This document shows, piece after piece, positions 34,991 to 44,281 of a DNA stretch of 64,000 bases. The notes below the pieces were generated by a model that saw only the letters and a program-made list of their open reading frames with translations, had not been told where the DNA came from and did no database searches. The DNA is taken from positions 248,001 through 312,000 of the forward strand of contig QZKY01000011.1 of NCBI GenBank assembly GCA_003605115.1, written 5' to 3'. Both the position numbers and the translations under genes were made by a program. Within the stretch, counting starts at the first letter, position 1. Every line of letters starts with the position of its first letter. This DNA comes from Oxalobacter sp. GTDB lineage: Bacteria > Pseudomonadota > Gammaproteobacteria > Burkholderiales > Burkholderiaceae_D.

Positions 34991-36220
34991 GAGGTTCATC
35001 ATGCGTACCGGATCGACGTTCCATTTCTCTGGCGACTCGTGACTCATGATTCTGTCGCCACCTCCCGCGCCGAGCGGTCGGGCAAGATCCACGACTTCGG
35101 GCGAAATGTAAGTATTGGATTTTGTGCTGAAAAAAACATTGACTTTGGGGGTTAGCAAGTTGGCGTGATCGGCTTCGATGACAACGCCCAATCTTCCTGA
35201 TTCCAGTCGCACAAGCGTGCCGACAGGGTAAATGCCGATGCAGCGGATGAATGCCTGCACCAGTTGTGGGTTGAAATGATGTTGGCTCCACTCGTAAAGC
35301 TTCCGCAATCCTTCAGCCGCGGGCAAAGCACTGTGATAACTGCGGTCACTGGTGATGGCGTCATACACGTCTGCGATGGCGGCCATTTGCGTGAGTGCCT
35401 GGATCTCATTGGCAGGGAGTTTGTCTGGGTAGCCGCTGCCGTCGTGCCTTTCGTGGTGGTGCAGGGCGATGTCCAGGGGAATGGGTCCCACATCCGGAAT
35501 CTGCTGAAGAATTTCGTGACCAAATGAAGAATGGTGTTTCATGGTGCTGAACTCTTCATCTGTCAGCGGCCCTTCCTTGTTCAAAATGCTGTCTGCGATT
35601 CTGGATTTGCCGATGTCATGCAGCAAGCCGCCCATGCCCGCTTCCAGAATGTCCTCTTCTGCCATACCAACAGAACGACAATAGGCAATCATCAACGCGC
35701 AAACGCTCACAGAGTGCAGGAAGGTGTAGTCGTCCTTGTTTTTGATGCGCAAGAGGCCAATGAGTGCGCCAGTATTGCGCAACACAGATTCCGAAACGTT
35801 TTTGACAACAGGGGTGAGCCGGTCAAGTTCAATGACTTTGCCCATGCGCGCATCCAGCATGATGGAGCTGATTTGGCGCTGCGCATGATGCTTGATGCTT
35901 CGGGCTTGAACCAGTTCGTCAGCAAAAGAAGCACGGACATCTGCGGGTTTCTTTTCAGAAGCCAGCGCGATGATTTCCTGTTCGATTGTTTCTTCCACTT
36001 CCTTTTTGGTGCGTGCATCCCGGACATTCAAGCCTTTGCCGGTGTCCACATAGAGTTCCTTGATGCCCGCTTCTACGATCCGGAGAATTTCTTCATAGGT
36101 CGTGACGGGGAAGCGGCTACGAAAGAAAGGGTGCGTCATCCAGTCGCAATTTAGATCATGCACATACATGCCGACTTTGAGCTGTGAGATGGTGATCTTC
36201 TTGATTCTTGAATTGGGCAT
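34985..36220 (-). CDS. HD-GYP c-di-GMP phosphodiesterase (paralog 2)
   Basis: 411 residues, DUF3391 plus HD-GYP like the gene at 22777, and clearly its paralog along the whole length (QLKVGMYVHDLNCDW, KNDDYTFLHSVSV, GGDRIMSHESPEKWNVDP). The catalytic motifs are complete: GGLLHDIGKSRIAD and HHHERHDGSGYPDKL, with the canonical Asp that paralog 1 has replaced. It should cleave c-di-GMP. Transcribed away from tRNA-Gly. Confidence 0.92.
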   Translation of the reverse strand: MPNSRIKKITISQLKVGMYVHDLNCDWMTHPFFRSRFPVTTYEEILRIVEAGIKELYVDTGKGLNVRDARTKKEVEETIEQEIIALASEKKPADVRASFADELVQARSIKHHAQRQISSIMLDARMGKVIELDRLTPVVKNVSESVLRNTGALIGLLRIKNKDDYTFLHSVSVCALMIAYCRSVGMAEEDILEAGMGGLLHDIGKSRIADSILNKEGPLTDEEFSTMKHHSSFGHEILQQIPDVGPIPLDIALHHHERHDGSGYPDKLPANEIQALTQMAAIADVYDAITSDRSYHSALPAAEGLRKLYEWSQHHFNPQLVQAFIRCIGIYPVGTLVRLESGRLGVVIEADHANLLTPKVNVFFSTKSNTYISPEVVDLARPLGAGGGDRIMSHESPEKWNVDPVRMMNLK

Positions 36221-36348
36221 TGAGACAGGCTAGATGCGTTAATCGTGACGGAATGTCAACTTGATGACTGCCATAATAATATATTGTTCTCGGGAAAATT
36301 GCAGTGTTCTGTTGCAACATCTCCCTCGCTTGGCGCAAAGTGTATCGT

Positions 36349-36377
36349 TTGCCATCCTGATATTTGCCCCGTACAAT
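36349..36377 (+). promoter_or_regulatory. Promoter of tRNA-Gly
   Basis: TTGCCA (36349-36354), 17-bp spacer, TACAAT (36372-36377), 47 bases before the tRNA. Confidence 0.65.
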
Positions 36378-36423
36378 GGCGCCGTTGTCAGGAATGCTGT
36401 TCGATTCATGGACAACACCCAGA

Positions 36424-36499
36424 GCGGCGGTAGCTCAGTTGGTAGAGCGCCGGCTTCCCAAGCCTGAGGTCGCGAGTTCGAGGCTCGTCCGCCGCTCCA
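36424..36499 (+). tRNA. tRNA-Gly(CCC)
   Basis: 76 bases with encoded CCA. Acceptor GCGGCGG pairs with CCGCCGC; D arm TAGCTCAGTTGGTAGAGC; anticodon loop in GGCTTCCCAAGCC gives CCC; T arm CGAGTTCGAGGCTCG. Reads GGG glycine codons. Confidence 0.95.
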
Positions 36500-36625
36500 T
36501 TTCATCCTTTTTATACTCACTTCACTTGCTTGCTTTCTTGTCCACGGCATGGCAAGGCGATCACAACTTCCCTGTGTCAGCCTGCTACAATCCGGCCTTC
36601 ACATTTTTTGCATGAATTGTCTTGC

Positions 36626-37342
36626 ATGAACGATCAATCCGCTGAATTGACAAGCCGCCCACCGCTTTACGATCCGACCGAGCGTCGCATCCGCAGCTTC
36701 GTTACGCGGGCAGGGCGCCTGTCGAATGCACAGGCCAAGGCGATTGAAACATTCGGTTCGCAGTACTGTTTGCCTTATGCAAAAGAAGTGCTGAATCTCG
36801 AACAGGTATTCGGCCGCCACGCGCCAACCGTGCTGGAAATCGGTTTCGGCATGGGCGACACCACTGCAACGATTGCCGCAGCGATGCCGGAAACGAATTT
36901 TCTCGGCGTGGAAGTGCATACCCCGGGCGTGGGGAATCTCCTGAAAGTCATTGGCGAAACAGGTTTGCAAAATTTACGACTCATTCAACACGACGCGTTC
37001 GAGGTGATCACACATATGATTGCGCCGGAAACGCTTGCTGGCGTACACATCTTCTTTCCCGATCCCTGGCATAAGGCACGTCACAACAAGCGTCGTCTGA
37101 TTCAGCCGCCCTTTGTGCAACTACTGGTATCGCGTATCGTGTCAGGCGGGTACATCCACTGCGCGACAGACTGGCAGGATTACGCCGAGCAAATGCTGGC
37201 GGTATTGGGTGCGGAGCCAGCGCTGCTGAATACGGCAGAGGGGTATGCGCCACGTCCAGCCTACCGTCCAGAAACCAAATTCGAAAAACGCGGCCTGCGC
37301 TTGGGGCATGGCGTGTGGGATCTGGTTTATCGCAAGCGGTGA
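36626..37342 (+). CDS. trmB: tRNA (guanine-46-N7)-methyltransferase
   Basis: 238 residues from ATG 36626. Motifs: [20 protein letters not shown] (SAM site), [12 protein letters not shown], and [20 protein letters not shown] with the FPDPW block of TrmB. Makes m7G46 in tRNA variable loops. Placed directly after tRNA-Gly. The frame is open upstream, but those residues do not resemble TrmB. Confidence 0.95.
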   Translation: MNDQSAELTSRPPLYDPTERRIRSFVTRAGRLSNAQAKAIETFGSQYCLPYAKEVLNLEQVFGRHAPTVLEIGFGMGDTTATIAAAMPETNFLGVEVHTPGVGNLLKVIGETGLQNLRLIQHDAFEVITHMIAPETLAGVHIFFPDPWHKARHNKRRLIQPPFVQLLVSRIVSGGYIHCATDWQDYAEQMLAVLGAEPALLNTAEGYAPRPAYRPETKFEKRGLRLGHGVWDLVYRKR

Positions 37343-37378
37343 TCCTTCCCGCGTCTTTGTAGCGAATTTCTGCTGTTC

Positions 37379-37408
37379 TTGCCTGATACCATCCCGAGGC
37401 ATTACAAT
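37379..37408 (+). promoter_or_regulatory. Probable promoter of the btu operon
   Basis: TTGCCT (37379-37384), 18-bp spacer, TACAAT (37403-37408). Transcription would start just before the riboswitch. Confidence 0.6.
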
Positions 37409-37417
37409 GCATCAGTT

Positions 37418-37612
37418 TTGGTGCTCGCGGACAAGTTCTTGTTCGCGGTTAAACGGGAAACACGAGGTTTTCTAAGAAAGCTAACGTGTGCTGCCCCCGC
37501 AACGGTAAGCAAATGTCGCATGCGCGACACCCACCTCTCACACCACTGTGCGCAGTTTGCATGGGAAGGTCAGGTGGGTGCTACAAACATTTGCCAGCCC
37601 GGATACCGGCCA
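37418..37612 (+). promoter_or_regulatory. Cobalamin riboswitch
   Basis: The aptamer blocks are all present: GGTGCTCGC at the start, TTAAACGGGAAACACG, then GTGCTGCCCCCGCAACGGTA (the B12 box core GCCCCCGCAACGG), and the closing AGCCCGGATACCGGCC (37597-37612). It lies 142 bp before btuB. Binding of adenosylcobalamin should shut down expression of the operon, most likely by hiding the ribosome site or by early termination. The stretch after it holds the expression platform. Confidence 0.95.
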
Positions 37613-37753
37613 AAGCAGGAGGAAGTACTGCGGACGGGGAATTCCGGAAATCCGATTTCATTAGAAATTCGTTTTCGACATCTCGTGCGGGGCTTCTGTT
37701 GAGTCGGCGCTGCGGGGAAGCGGGGCTGACACGCTTTTTTCGAAAACAACATC

Positions 37754-39643
37754 ATGACTTTTCCTGTTTCAACTTTCCGCACACCGGCCTGGAAGCCGCT
37801 CGCGCTCGCCTCTGCCATTTCGGCTATTTTTTCAAGCGCTGTTCAAGCACAAAGCGACGACATCAAATCGCTCGCACCTGTGGTGGTGACGGCGTCGCGC
37901 ATTGAACAATCGCAGGCGGAAGCCATACCGCATACCACGGTGATTACTACCGAAGAAATTCGCAACAGTCGCGCTAGCGACGTGACAGTTTTGCTTCAAA
38001 CGCAAGCAGGTGTCGAGATATCACAATCTGGCGGCGCTGGTTCGCTGACTTCTTTATTCATGCGTGGTGCCAATTCTAACCAAAGCTTGATTCTGATCGA
38101 TGGCATCCCCATTCGGGATACTACTGCTACCGGCACAGCAGCGGCGTTGCAGCATATTTTGCCGGATCAAATCGAACGCATCGAAATTGTGCGCGGTAAC
38201 GTTTCTGCGATTTACGGCTCAGGTGCGATTGGTGGCGTGATCCAGATTTTTACCAAACAAGGTACGGGTGAGCCGAAAGTCAATCTGTCTACTGAAGTCG
38301 GCTCACGTGGAACAACAAAAGTGAGTGGGGGAGTTTCGGGGAAATCCGGGGGCACGCGCTATATGCTGTCCGCTTCGCGATATGAAACGGAGGGATTCTC
38401 TTCCACGAATACCAAGCAGTATTCAAATGAAAATCCGGACAAAGATGGCGATCGCAATGTGAGCGTTGCGGGTGCAATTTCACACGAATGGAGTCGCGGT
38501 CACGAAATCGGAACGCGCTTTTATGGTTACGATGCCAAGTTTAGTTATGATAATGGTGGCAGTGGGCCAAACACTCGAATAGATGAGGGGACTTCTGAGA
38601 ATCGTACCTTGTCGGTATTCAGCAAGAATCGTTTGATACCCAATTGGTTATCGACAGTCACCGTCTCTGAGACTGAAACGTTACGCAAGGATACGGGAAC
38701 AAATCTAGGGGTTGTTTCAAGCGATTCACGCTACAAGGGCAATACCAGCATGTTGCAATGGACGAATGAAGTGATGCTGACACCGAATTGGATCGCGACC
38801 ATTGGCGTTGATGCTGCGAAAGAGCGAGCCGATGTGTATTCATTTGGTTGGGGGGTAAACCAGTATGAAAAATCGCGATCCAATGCGAGTGCATATGCTG
38901 GCTTGAATGGCAAATACGATACACATAGCCTCCAAGCCAATGTGCGACGTGATCATGTGGGGGGCGCAGGATCTGATACGACGGGTTATCTGGGATATGG
39001 ATATGCGCTGACTTCGTCATGGAAGGCGATTGCAAATGTTTCGACAGCTTTTTTGGCACCCACGCTTTATCAGCTCTACGACCCCTTATACGGTAATTCG
39101 GACTTGACGGCAGAACGTTCGCGCTCGAAAGAAGTCGGCCTTCAATATACTGCGGGTAGCACACTCATCCGTACGGTCTTTTTTGAATCAAAGACGCGTG
39201 ACATGATCGGTTACGATTCGAGCTGGAATACGGTCAATATTGATGAATCCAGCAATCGTGGAATGGAGACAAGCGCATCAGGTCGTATCATGGGAATTGA
39301 TGCACGCGCCAGCCTGACCTTACAAAGCCCAAAAGATGAGACAACAGGCGATGCATTATCCAGGCGTGCCAAGACGCTGGCATCAGTGGCAGCTTCTCGT
39401 TTCTTTGGGGCTTTCCGTCTTGGCGGAGATATTCAGTATGTCGGACATCGGGATAACAGCGGATACGACGATTATGAATTGTCGTCATATGTGCTGACCA
39501 ACCTGAATGCCCGCTACCAGATCAACAAGGAAGTTTCAGTGTACGGTCGAGTCGAAAACGTGTTCGATAAGGACTATCAAACGGCTTACGGCTATAACCA
39601 GGCAGAACGCGGATTCTTTGCGGGCATTGAGTGGCGACAGTAA
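37754..39643 (+). CDS. btuB: Vitamin B12 TonB-dependent outer-membrane receptor
   Basis: 629 residues. Signal peptide ending SSAVQA, then a TonB box region (APVVVTASRIEQ), plug domain (VLLQTQAGVEI, FMRGANSNQSLILIDGIPI, VRGNVSAIYGSGAIGGVIQI) and a 22-strand barrel ending with an aromatic-rich last strand (GFFAGIEWRQ). Position directly behind a cobalamin riboswitch and before btuCDF identifies the substrate as cobalamin or a corrinoid. Length fits BtuB (about 600-630). Confidence 0.92.
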   Translation: MTFPVSTFRTPAWKPLALASAISAIFSSAVQAQSDDIKSLAPVVVTASRIEQSQAEAIPHTTVITTEEIRNSRASDVTVLLQTQAGVEISQSGGAGSLTSLFMRGANSNQSLILIDGIPIRDTTATGTAAALQHILPDQIERIEIVRGNVSAIYGSGAIGGVIQIFTKQGTGEPKVNLSTEVGSRGTTKVSGGVSGKSGGTRYMLSASRYETEGFSSTNTKQYSNENPDKDGDRNVSVAGAISHEWSRGHEIGTRFYGYDAKFSYDNGGSGPNTRIDEGTSENRTLSVFSKNRLIPNWLSTVTVSETETLRKDTGTNLGVVSSDSRYKGNTSMLQWTNEVMLTPNWIATIGVDAAKERADVYSFGWGVNQYEKSRSNASAYAGLNGKYDTHSLQANVRRDHVGGAGSDTTGYLGYGYALTSSWKAIANVSTAFLAPTLYQLYDPLYGNSDLTAERSRSKEVGLQYTAGSTLIRTVFFESKTRDMIGYDSSWNTVNIDESSNRGMETSASGRIMGIDARASLTLQSPKDETTGDALSRRAKTLASVAASRFFGAFRLGGDIQYVGHRDNSGYDDYELSSYVLTNLNARYQINKEVSVYGRVENVFDKDYQTAYGYNQAERGFFAGIEWRQ

Positions 39644-39656
39644 TCAATAATCGACG

Positions 39657-40694
39657 ATGACAGCCCCCCACCCTTCTTCCATACACGCGCAACGCTATCG
39701 CGCAGCGATGGTGACCGGCATACTGTTGGCGTTGGCCTTGTTGTCCGTGCTGACAGCGTGCATGGTGGGATCGGTGGGAATGTCGATGAGCGAAATGGCA
39801 TCCGGCTTGATTGAGATTGTGCAAGGAAGCCCCACAACAATGAACGCGACCTTGCTCGAATTGCGTTTGTCGCGCGCACTGGCCGCCTTCGCTACAGGGG
39901 CGGCGCTTGCGCTCGCTGGCGTGATGATGCAGACCTTGTTGCGTAATCCGCTTGCTGATCCCTACGTACTGGGCGTGTCCGGCGGTGCATCGGTTGGCGC
40001 GCTGGCGGCGATGCTGCTGATTGGCGCAGCGTGGGTCGTCAATGTGGGGGCATTTGTCGGTGCGATGCTCATGGCCTTGCTCTTGTATTTGCTGGCGCGA
40101 CGCGATTTGCGTGGCGGCGCAGCCGCCGAAGGACGTTCGTCTTTGCTGCTGCTGACCGGCGTGATTCTCGCTGCCGGCTGCAGCGCCATGGTGACCTTGA
40201 TGCTATCGATAGCGCCCGACACCAGTTTGCGCGGCATGATTTTCTGGTTGATGGGTGATTTGTCCGGCGTTCAAACGGCGTGGCTCCCCTGGAGCGTATT
40301 GATCATTGTCGGCCTCTACGGATTGCGTTTCGCTCGCGCCCTCAATTTGCTGGCCATGTATGACGAAACCGCGACGACTCTGGGCGTGCGTGTGGGCGCG
40401 CTGCGCAAAGGCCTGTTTCTTTGCGCAGCATTGCTGACAGCCAGTGCGGTGACGACTGCTGGCAGCATTGGCTTTGTCGGGTTGATCGTGCCACATGCTT
40501 GCCGCTTTGCTTTTGGTTCGGATCACCGCGTTTTGCTGCCAAGCGCGGTGCTTTCCGGAGGCATCTTTTTATTATTGGCCGATACGCTTGCACGCACCTT
40601 GCTCGCTCCGCAGCAGTTGCCGGTTGGCGCAGTGACCGCGATGATCGGCGTCCCGGTCTTTCTCTTTCAACTTCACAGGGTGCACCGAAAATGA
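39657..40694 (+). CDS. btuC: Cobalamin ABC transporter permease
   Basis: 345 residues, FecCD/BtuC family with about ten membrane helices. Typical blocks: LRLSRALAAFATGAALALAG, QTLLRNPLADPYVLGVSGGA (the conserved NPLADPYVLGVS), and GSIGFVGLIVPHACRFAFGS (the GFVGLIVPH coupling region). Starts 13 bp after btuB and its stop overlaps the btuD start (ATGA). Confidence 0.95.
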   Translation: MTAPHPSSIHAQRYRAAMVTGILLALALLSVLTACMVGSVGMSMSEMASGLIEIVQGSPTTMNATLLELRLSRALAAFATGAALALAGVMMQTLLRNPLADPYVLGVSGGASVGALAAMLLIGAAWVVNVGAFVGAMLMALLLYLLARRDLRGGAAAEGRSSLLLLTGVILAAGCSAMVTLMLSIAPDTSLRGMIFWLMGDLSGVQTAWLPWSVLIIVGLYGLRFARALNLLAMYDETATTLGVRVGALRKGLFLCAALLTASAVTTAGSIGFVGLIVPHACRFAFGSDHRVLLPSAVLSGGIFLLLADTLARTLLAPQQLPVGAVTAMIGVPVFLFQLHRVHRK

Positions 40695-41455
40695 TGCGTG
40701 TACGCTCTCTCCGTTTGCATTCTGGTGCGAAAGCGCTGCTCGAACTGCTTGATTGGCATGTACGCCCAGGCGAATGCTGGTGCGTGATTGGCAAGAATGG
40801 CGCAGGCAAGAGTACCTTGTTGCGCACACTGGCCGGATTGCGAGAGGCTGATGGCGGCGAGGTATTGCTTGAAGACCGTCTCCTGGCGAATTGGCCGCTC
40901 TTGCCCCTGGCACGGTTGCGAGCCTATTTGCCACAATCCCGTACCGATGCGTTCGGATTTTGTGCAATCGAAACCGTACTGGCTGCGCGCCACGCTTATC
41001 ATGCGGGACGACGATGGGAATCGAGTGAAGACCATTACTCAGCGATGGCAGCCTTGCAAGCGATGGATGTTGCTGATCTCGCGCATCGTGATGTGCGTAC
41101 GCTGTCCGGTGGCGAACGACAACGCGTGGCGATTGCGGCCTTGTTGGCACAGGATGCACCGCTGATGTTGCTGGATGAACCGGCGAATGCTTTGGACTTG
41201 GCACACCAGGTGAGCACGATGAACTTGTTTTCCCTTTTGTGTCGAGAACAAAATAAAGCGATCGTGATGGCAGGCCACGATTTGAATCTTGCGCACGGTG
41301 TGGCGACACATGCCTTGCTGCTGATGGGAGATGGCTGGTGGCGCGCGGGAAGTGTTGAGGAAGTAATGACGGGACAGTTGTTAAGCCTTTGCCTGGGTTA
41401 TCCGGTGGAACAAATCATGCACAATGGCAGAGTGATTTATGCACCAGCAGTCTGA
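40691..41455 (+). CDS. btuD: Cobalamin ABC transporter ATPase
   Basis: 254 residues from ATG 40691, which overlaps the btuC stop; the open frame runs further up inside btuC but lacks ABC features. Walker A GKNGAGKST, signature LSGGERQRVAIAALL, Walker B LMLLDEPANALD, followed by the H-loop His in VMAGHDLNLA. Energises B12 import through BtuC. The end overlaps the btuF start by 17 bases. Confidence 0.95.
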   Translation: MMRVRSLRLHSGAKALLELLDWHVRPGECWCVIGKNGAGKSTLLRTLAGLREADGGEVLLEDRLLANWPLLPLARLRAYLPQSRTDAFGFCAIETVLAARHAYHAGRRWESSEDHYSAMAALQAMDVADLAHRDVRTLSGGERQRVAIAALLAQDAPLMLLDEPANALDLAHQVSTMNLFSLLCREQNKAIVMAGHDLNLAHGVATHALLLMGDGWWRAGSVEEVMTGQLLSLCLGYPVEQIMHNGRVIYAPAV

Positions 41456-42356
41456 AAAAAATAGAACAAATAGGGTCAGAGTCAAATTATTGAACAATAA
41501 ACTGACTCTGACCCTATTTATCTCGCTCCTGATGCCGTTTGCATTTGCCGCAACCAGTGTCAAAGATGATCTCGGCAATGTCGTCACAGTCCGCCAGCCT
41601 GCCAATCGTGTCGTGACATTGGCGCCACACACGATGGAGCTGGTGTGTGCGGCGGGTGGCTGTGATCGCATCGTTGGCAAGGGAAGTCATAGTTTTTATC
41701 CGCCGATTGCGCGCAGCATTCCCGAAATTGGCGATAACCGTCAAGTCGACATTGAGCGTGTGGCGATGCTCAAGCCGGATCTGATGGTGATATGGCGACA
41801 CGGTCTTTCGCAACGCACCATCGATCAATTGAAACGACTGGGCATTCCCGTGTTCATCAGCGATCCACGCAAGCTGGAGGATATTCCGAACAACATTGCA
41901 CGAATAGGGAAGTTGCTTGGCACATCTCCGCATGCGCAAAGTGAAGCGAAACGTTTGCGTATGAAGTTAGTACAACTCAAATCGCGGCACAGCCAAGGTT
42001 CAATCGTTCGTGTGTTTTATCAAGTCTCAGACAGACCCTTGTATACATTAAACGGGGAGCACATCATTAGCGAAGCCATCCAGTTATGCGGTGGGGTCAA
42101 TGTGTTTGCAGATATGAAGACGCTTGCGCCGCAAATCAATGTGGAAGCCGTTCTCCATGCGAATCCCGATGTGATCATTCACACGAGCGTGGATGAAGGA
42201 AGCGATGGCTTGGCCTTCTGGGAAAAATATCAGGTGCTGAAGGCTGTGCGGCAGCATCACCTGTATTCGCTGAATCCGGATCTGCTGGATCGGCCTGGCC
42301 CGCGCTTGGTGGGAGGTGTGCGAGCGATGTGTGAGGCGATTGATAAAGCGCGTTAG
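41439..42356 (+). CDS. btuF: Cobalamin-binding periplasmic protein
   Basis: 305 residues as the frame begins at ATG 41439. BtuF-like periplasmic binding protein fold: TSVKDDLGNVVTVRQPANRV, PHTMELVCAAGGCDRIVGKG, then MLKPDLMVIW and NPDVIIHTSVDE. The signal peptide ends FAFA. A TTG at 41487 gives a shorter and more normal signal peptide (MNNKLTLTLFISLLMPFAFA). A 52-base palindrome (41468-41519) lies in the signal-peptide codons, see that entry; the hydrophobic core is partly encoded by it. Last gene of the operon. Confidence 0.9.
   Translation: MHQQSEKNRTNRVRVKLLNNKLTLTLFISLLMPFAFAATSVKDDLGNVVTVRQPANRVVTLAPHTMELVCAAGGCDRIVGKGSHSFYPPIARSIPEIGDNRQVDIERVAMLKPDLMVIWRHGLSQRTIDQLKRLGIPVFISDPRKLEDIPNNIARIGKLLGTSPHAQSEAKRLRMKLVQLKSRHSQGSIVRVFYQVSDRPLYTLNGEHIISEAIQLCGGVNVFADMKTLAPQINVEAVLHANPDVIIHTSVDEGSDGLAFWEKYQVLKAVRQHHLYSLNPDLLDRPGPRLVGGVRAMCEAIDKAR
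41468..41519. repeat. Long palindrome inside the btuF signal-peptide codons
   Basis: AAATAGGGTCAGAGTCA (41468-41484) is the exact reverse complement of TGACTCTGACCCTATTT (41503-41519), 17 bp. Inside, TTATTG (41487-41492) pairs with CAATAA (41495-41500), so nearly the whole 52 bases fold. The GGGTCAGAGTC core is like REP palindromes linked to REP-associated transposases in proteobacteria. In the btuF frame it codes for RVRVKLLNNKLTLTLF. Confidence 0.85.
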
Positions 42357-42372
42357 AAGACACCATAAGAGG

Positions 42373-42407
42373 GTGGACAGATTAAATCGTCAATTTAAAT
42401 TGTCCAC
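42373..42407. terminator. Convergent hairpin after btuF
   Basis: GTGGACA (42373-42379) and TTAAAT (42382-42387) pair with ATTTAA and TGTCCAC (to 42407), with one mismatched pair in the stem. It lies between btuF and the converging sirtuin gene, and contains the sirtuin stop codon. It may end both transcripts or be another dispersed palindrome. Confidence 0.55.
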
Positions 42408-43258
42408 TCGCCTCCCAAGGCTTCAGCAACTGCCATCAGTCCATCCTTCCCTCCCATCGCCACCCCCACATCCTGCTTGCGCGGCACGTGCGGTTCACGC
42501 AGGTTGATGCGGATGAGATGACCGCCAACCCGTTTGCAAACGTTTTCGCTGAAGAGGCGCACGGTGGGAATGGCAGTGCCTGCGCCAAGCTCAATCACCA
42601 CCGGATTGCTGACGGATGACAGCCACTTCGCTTGACGCGTGGCTTGTGCTTCCTGTCGTGACGGGATCCACGACCAGTCACCGAACATGAGCACGTTAGG
42701 GCGTGCCATGCCGCCGCAGTGCGGGCAAAGCGGAAAATCGTTGCGCAAGAGGCAGGCGACCTCATCTACTTCCGGCGAAAAGTCTTTCGCATCCCAGATC
42801 GCGCCGCTACAGGGTTCGCTGCATTGCAGGTGATGAATCGAGCCGTGGCATTCGTTGATGTTTGCTGGATCGAATCCTGCGATCTGAAACTGTCCATCCA
42901 CATTGCTGGTGAAAACGCCCACGCCATTTTGCATTTTGCTGCCCCAGTGTTTGAGCAAAGCAAAGCCGCGATGTGGCACCGTGCGGCGATAGAGGGCAAG
43001 ACGGTGGCCGTAGAATCCCCAGGCCAGTCGCGGGTTGGCCGCAAAAGCGGACGGGGAGGCGATGCTGGTGAAATTGATTCTGGCTTGTCCCAGTGCAGGG
43101 TAAGCATTCCAGAAACCTTCATCTCCGCGAAAATCGGGCAGCCCGGAATCCACGCCCATGCCTGCACCTGCCGTGACGATGAGTGCGTCGGCGTTTTGAA
43201 TCAGTTCAGCGGCGCGGCGAATGTCGGTATGGATATCAGGCGAAGCGGTGGTCGGCAT
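42395..43258 (-). CDS. Sir2-family NAD-dependent deacetylase
   Basis: 287 residues. GAGMGVDSGLPDFRG (31-45) is the NAD site; TSNVDGQFQIAGF replaces the usual TQNID; the catalytic His is in ECHGS (about 138); zinc Cys are at QCSEPC (146, 150) and CPHCGG (about 177-180). The SNVDGQ and FGDWSW variants place it in the atypical bacterial branch, so it may be a deacylase or ADP-ribosyl-transferring macrodomain-linked type; no macrodomain gene is adjacent. Third gene of a psiE-MBL-sir2 unit. Confidence 0.88.
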   Translation of the reverse strand: MPTTASPDIHTDIRRAAELIQNADALIVTAGAGMGVDSGLPDFRGDEGFWNAYPALGQARINFTSIASPSAFAANPRLAWGFYGHRLALYRRTVPHRGFALLKHWGSKMQNGVGVFTSNVDGQFQIAGFDPANINECHGSIHHLQCSEPCSGAIWDAKDFSPEVDEVACLLRNDFPLCPHCGGMARPNVLMFGDWSWIPSRQEAQATRQAKWLSSVSNPVVIELGAGTAIPTVRLFSENVCKRVGGHLIRINLREPHVPRKQDVGVAMGGKDGLMAVAEALGGEWTI

Positions 43259-43288
43259 GTGCGTTCCTGTTTGGGTGAGCGGACAACG

Positions 43289-44281
43289 CTATTTTGCCGC
43301 AAGTTCGTCCAGGAAGAGCGTTTCGCCGATGGCGGGAATGTTGAGACGGCGCAGGGGCAGTCTTTTGTGTCGCCACGCCGCGCGCAATAATTCGGGTGGT
43401 TCATCGAGTCGTTCATCCGACAGCTTGAATGTCCCCCAGTGCATGGCAACGAATTGCTTGGCCTTGAGGGCGGTGAAGGCGCGTACGGCGTCTTCCGGCG
43501 CGATGTGTTGCGGATGCATGAACCAGCGTGGCGCATAAGCGCCGATGGGGAGCATTGCGACATCGATTGGGCCGCAACGCTCGCCGATCAGCTTGAAGCC
43601 ATCAAACCAGCCGCTGTCGCCCGAGTGATAGACGCGGACGCCGCCACGCTCCAGCACGAAGCCGCCCCACCAGCTGGTATTGACGTCGCTGACGTAACGG
43701 CGGCTCCAGTGCTGTGCAGGGACAAAGGTAATTTTGACGCCATTGATATCCAGGGTCTGCCACCAAGCCATTTCGACGATGCGATGCATCCCCGCTTTTT
43801 TGAACCATGCGCCCAGTCCTTGTGGCACGACATAAACCGGCTCGGGTCCAAGACGCTTGAGCGTTTGTGTATCCATGTGGTCGCGGTGATTGTGTGTGAC
43901 AAGGACGAAATCGATTTTTGGCAGGGCATCCCAATCTAGTCCGGGAGGCACATTGCGCTTGATCCAGCCGATGGCGGGGGAGAGTACCGGGTCGATCAGG
44001 ATGTTTTTGCCACCGAGCTGAACGAGGAAAGAGGCTTGTCCAATCCAGGTGAGGCTGTCTCGCGTGCCATCGCGCAAGGCTGCGCCATCGTTTTGGATGA
44101 ATGGTACAGATACACCGGTGGCCGGATGCTTGGGTTGGCGCTCTCCATGCAATCGCAGCATCCATTGGAGGATGCGCAGGGTGCCAGGCTTGCGGAAGTG
44201 GCTGCTCAGGTTGGTAAATTGCATTACGGATAACGGGTTTTCCGAAAGAGAGACCGTATTATCCGCTGTTTTTGTTGGCAT
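43289..44281 (-). CDS. Metallo-beta-lactamase fold hydrolase (NAPE-PLD/UlaG-like)
   Basis: 330 residues. LTWIGQASFLVQLGGKNILI at the start of the fold, the metal-binding THNHRDHMD (HxHxDH), YHSGDSGWFDGF and the final MHWGTFKLSDE. Resembles the NAPE-PLD/UlaG-type L-ascorbate-6-phosphate lactonase family used for phosphodiester or lipid substrates. ATG 44224 (MQFTNLSSHF) is an alternative start; the chosen start overlaps the psiE end by 23 bases. Its substrate is not known. Confidence 0.85.
   Translation of the reverse strand: MPTKTADNTVSLSENPLSVMQFTNLSSHFRKPGTLRILQWMLRLHGERQPKHPATGVSVPFIQNDGAALRDGTRDSLTWIGQASFLVQLGGKNILIDPVLSPAIGWIKRNVPPGLDWDALPKIDFVLVTHNHRDHMDTQTLKRLGPEPVYVVPQGLGAWFKKAGMHRIVEMAWWQTLDINGVKITFVPAQHWSRRYVSDVNTSWWGGFVLERGGVRVYHSGDSGWFDGFKLIGERCGPIDVAMLPIGAYAPRWFMHPQHIAPEDAVRAFTALKAKQFVAMHWGTFKLSDERLDEPPELLRAAWRHKRLPLRRLNIPAIGETLFLDELAAK

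Noticed and set aside
36239-36550. Minus-strand frame across tRNA-Gly
   Set aside because: Antisense of the tRNA plus its flanks, no ribosome site, and the real features (promoter and tRNA) explain the sequence.
41381-41680. 99-codon minus-strand frame across the btuF palindrome
   Set aside because: Its protein-like hydrophobic part arises because the palindrome reads the same on both strands; it overlaps btuD and btuF.
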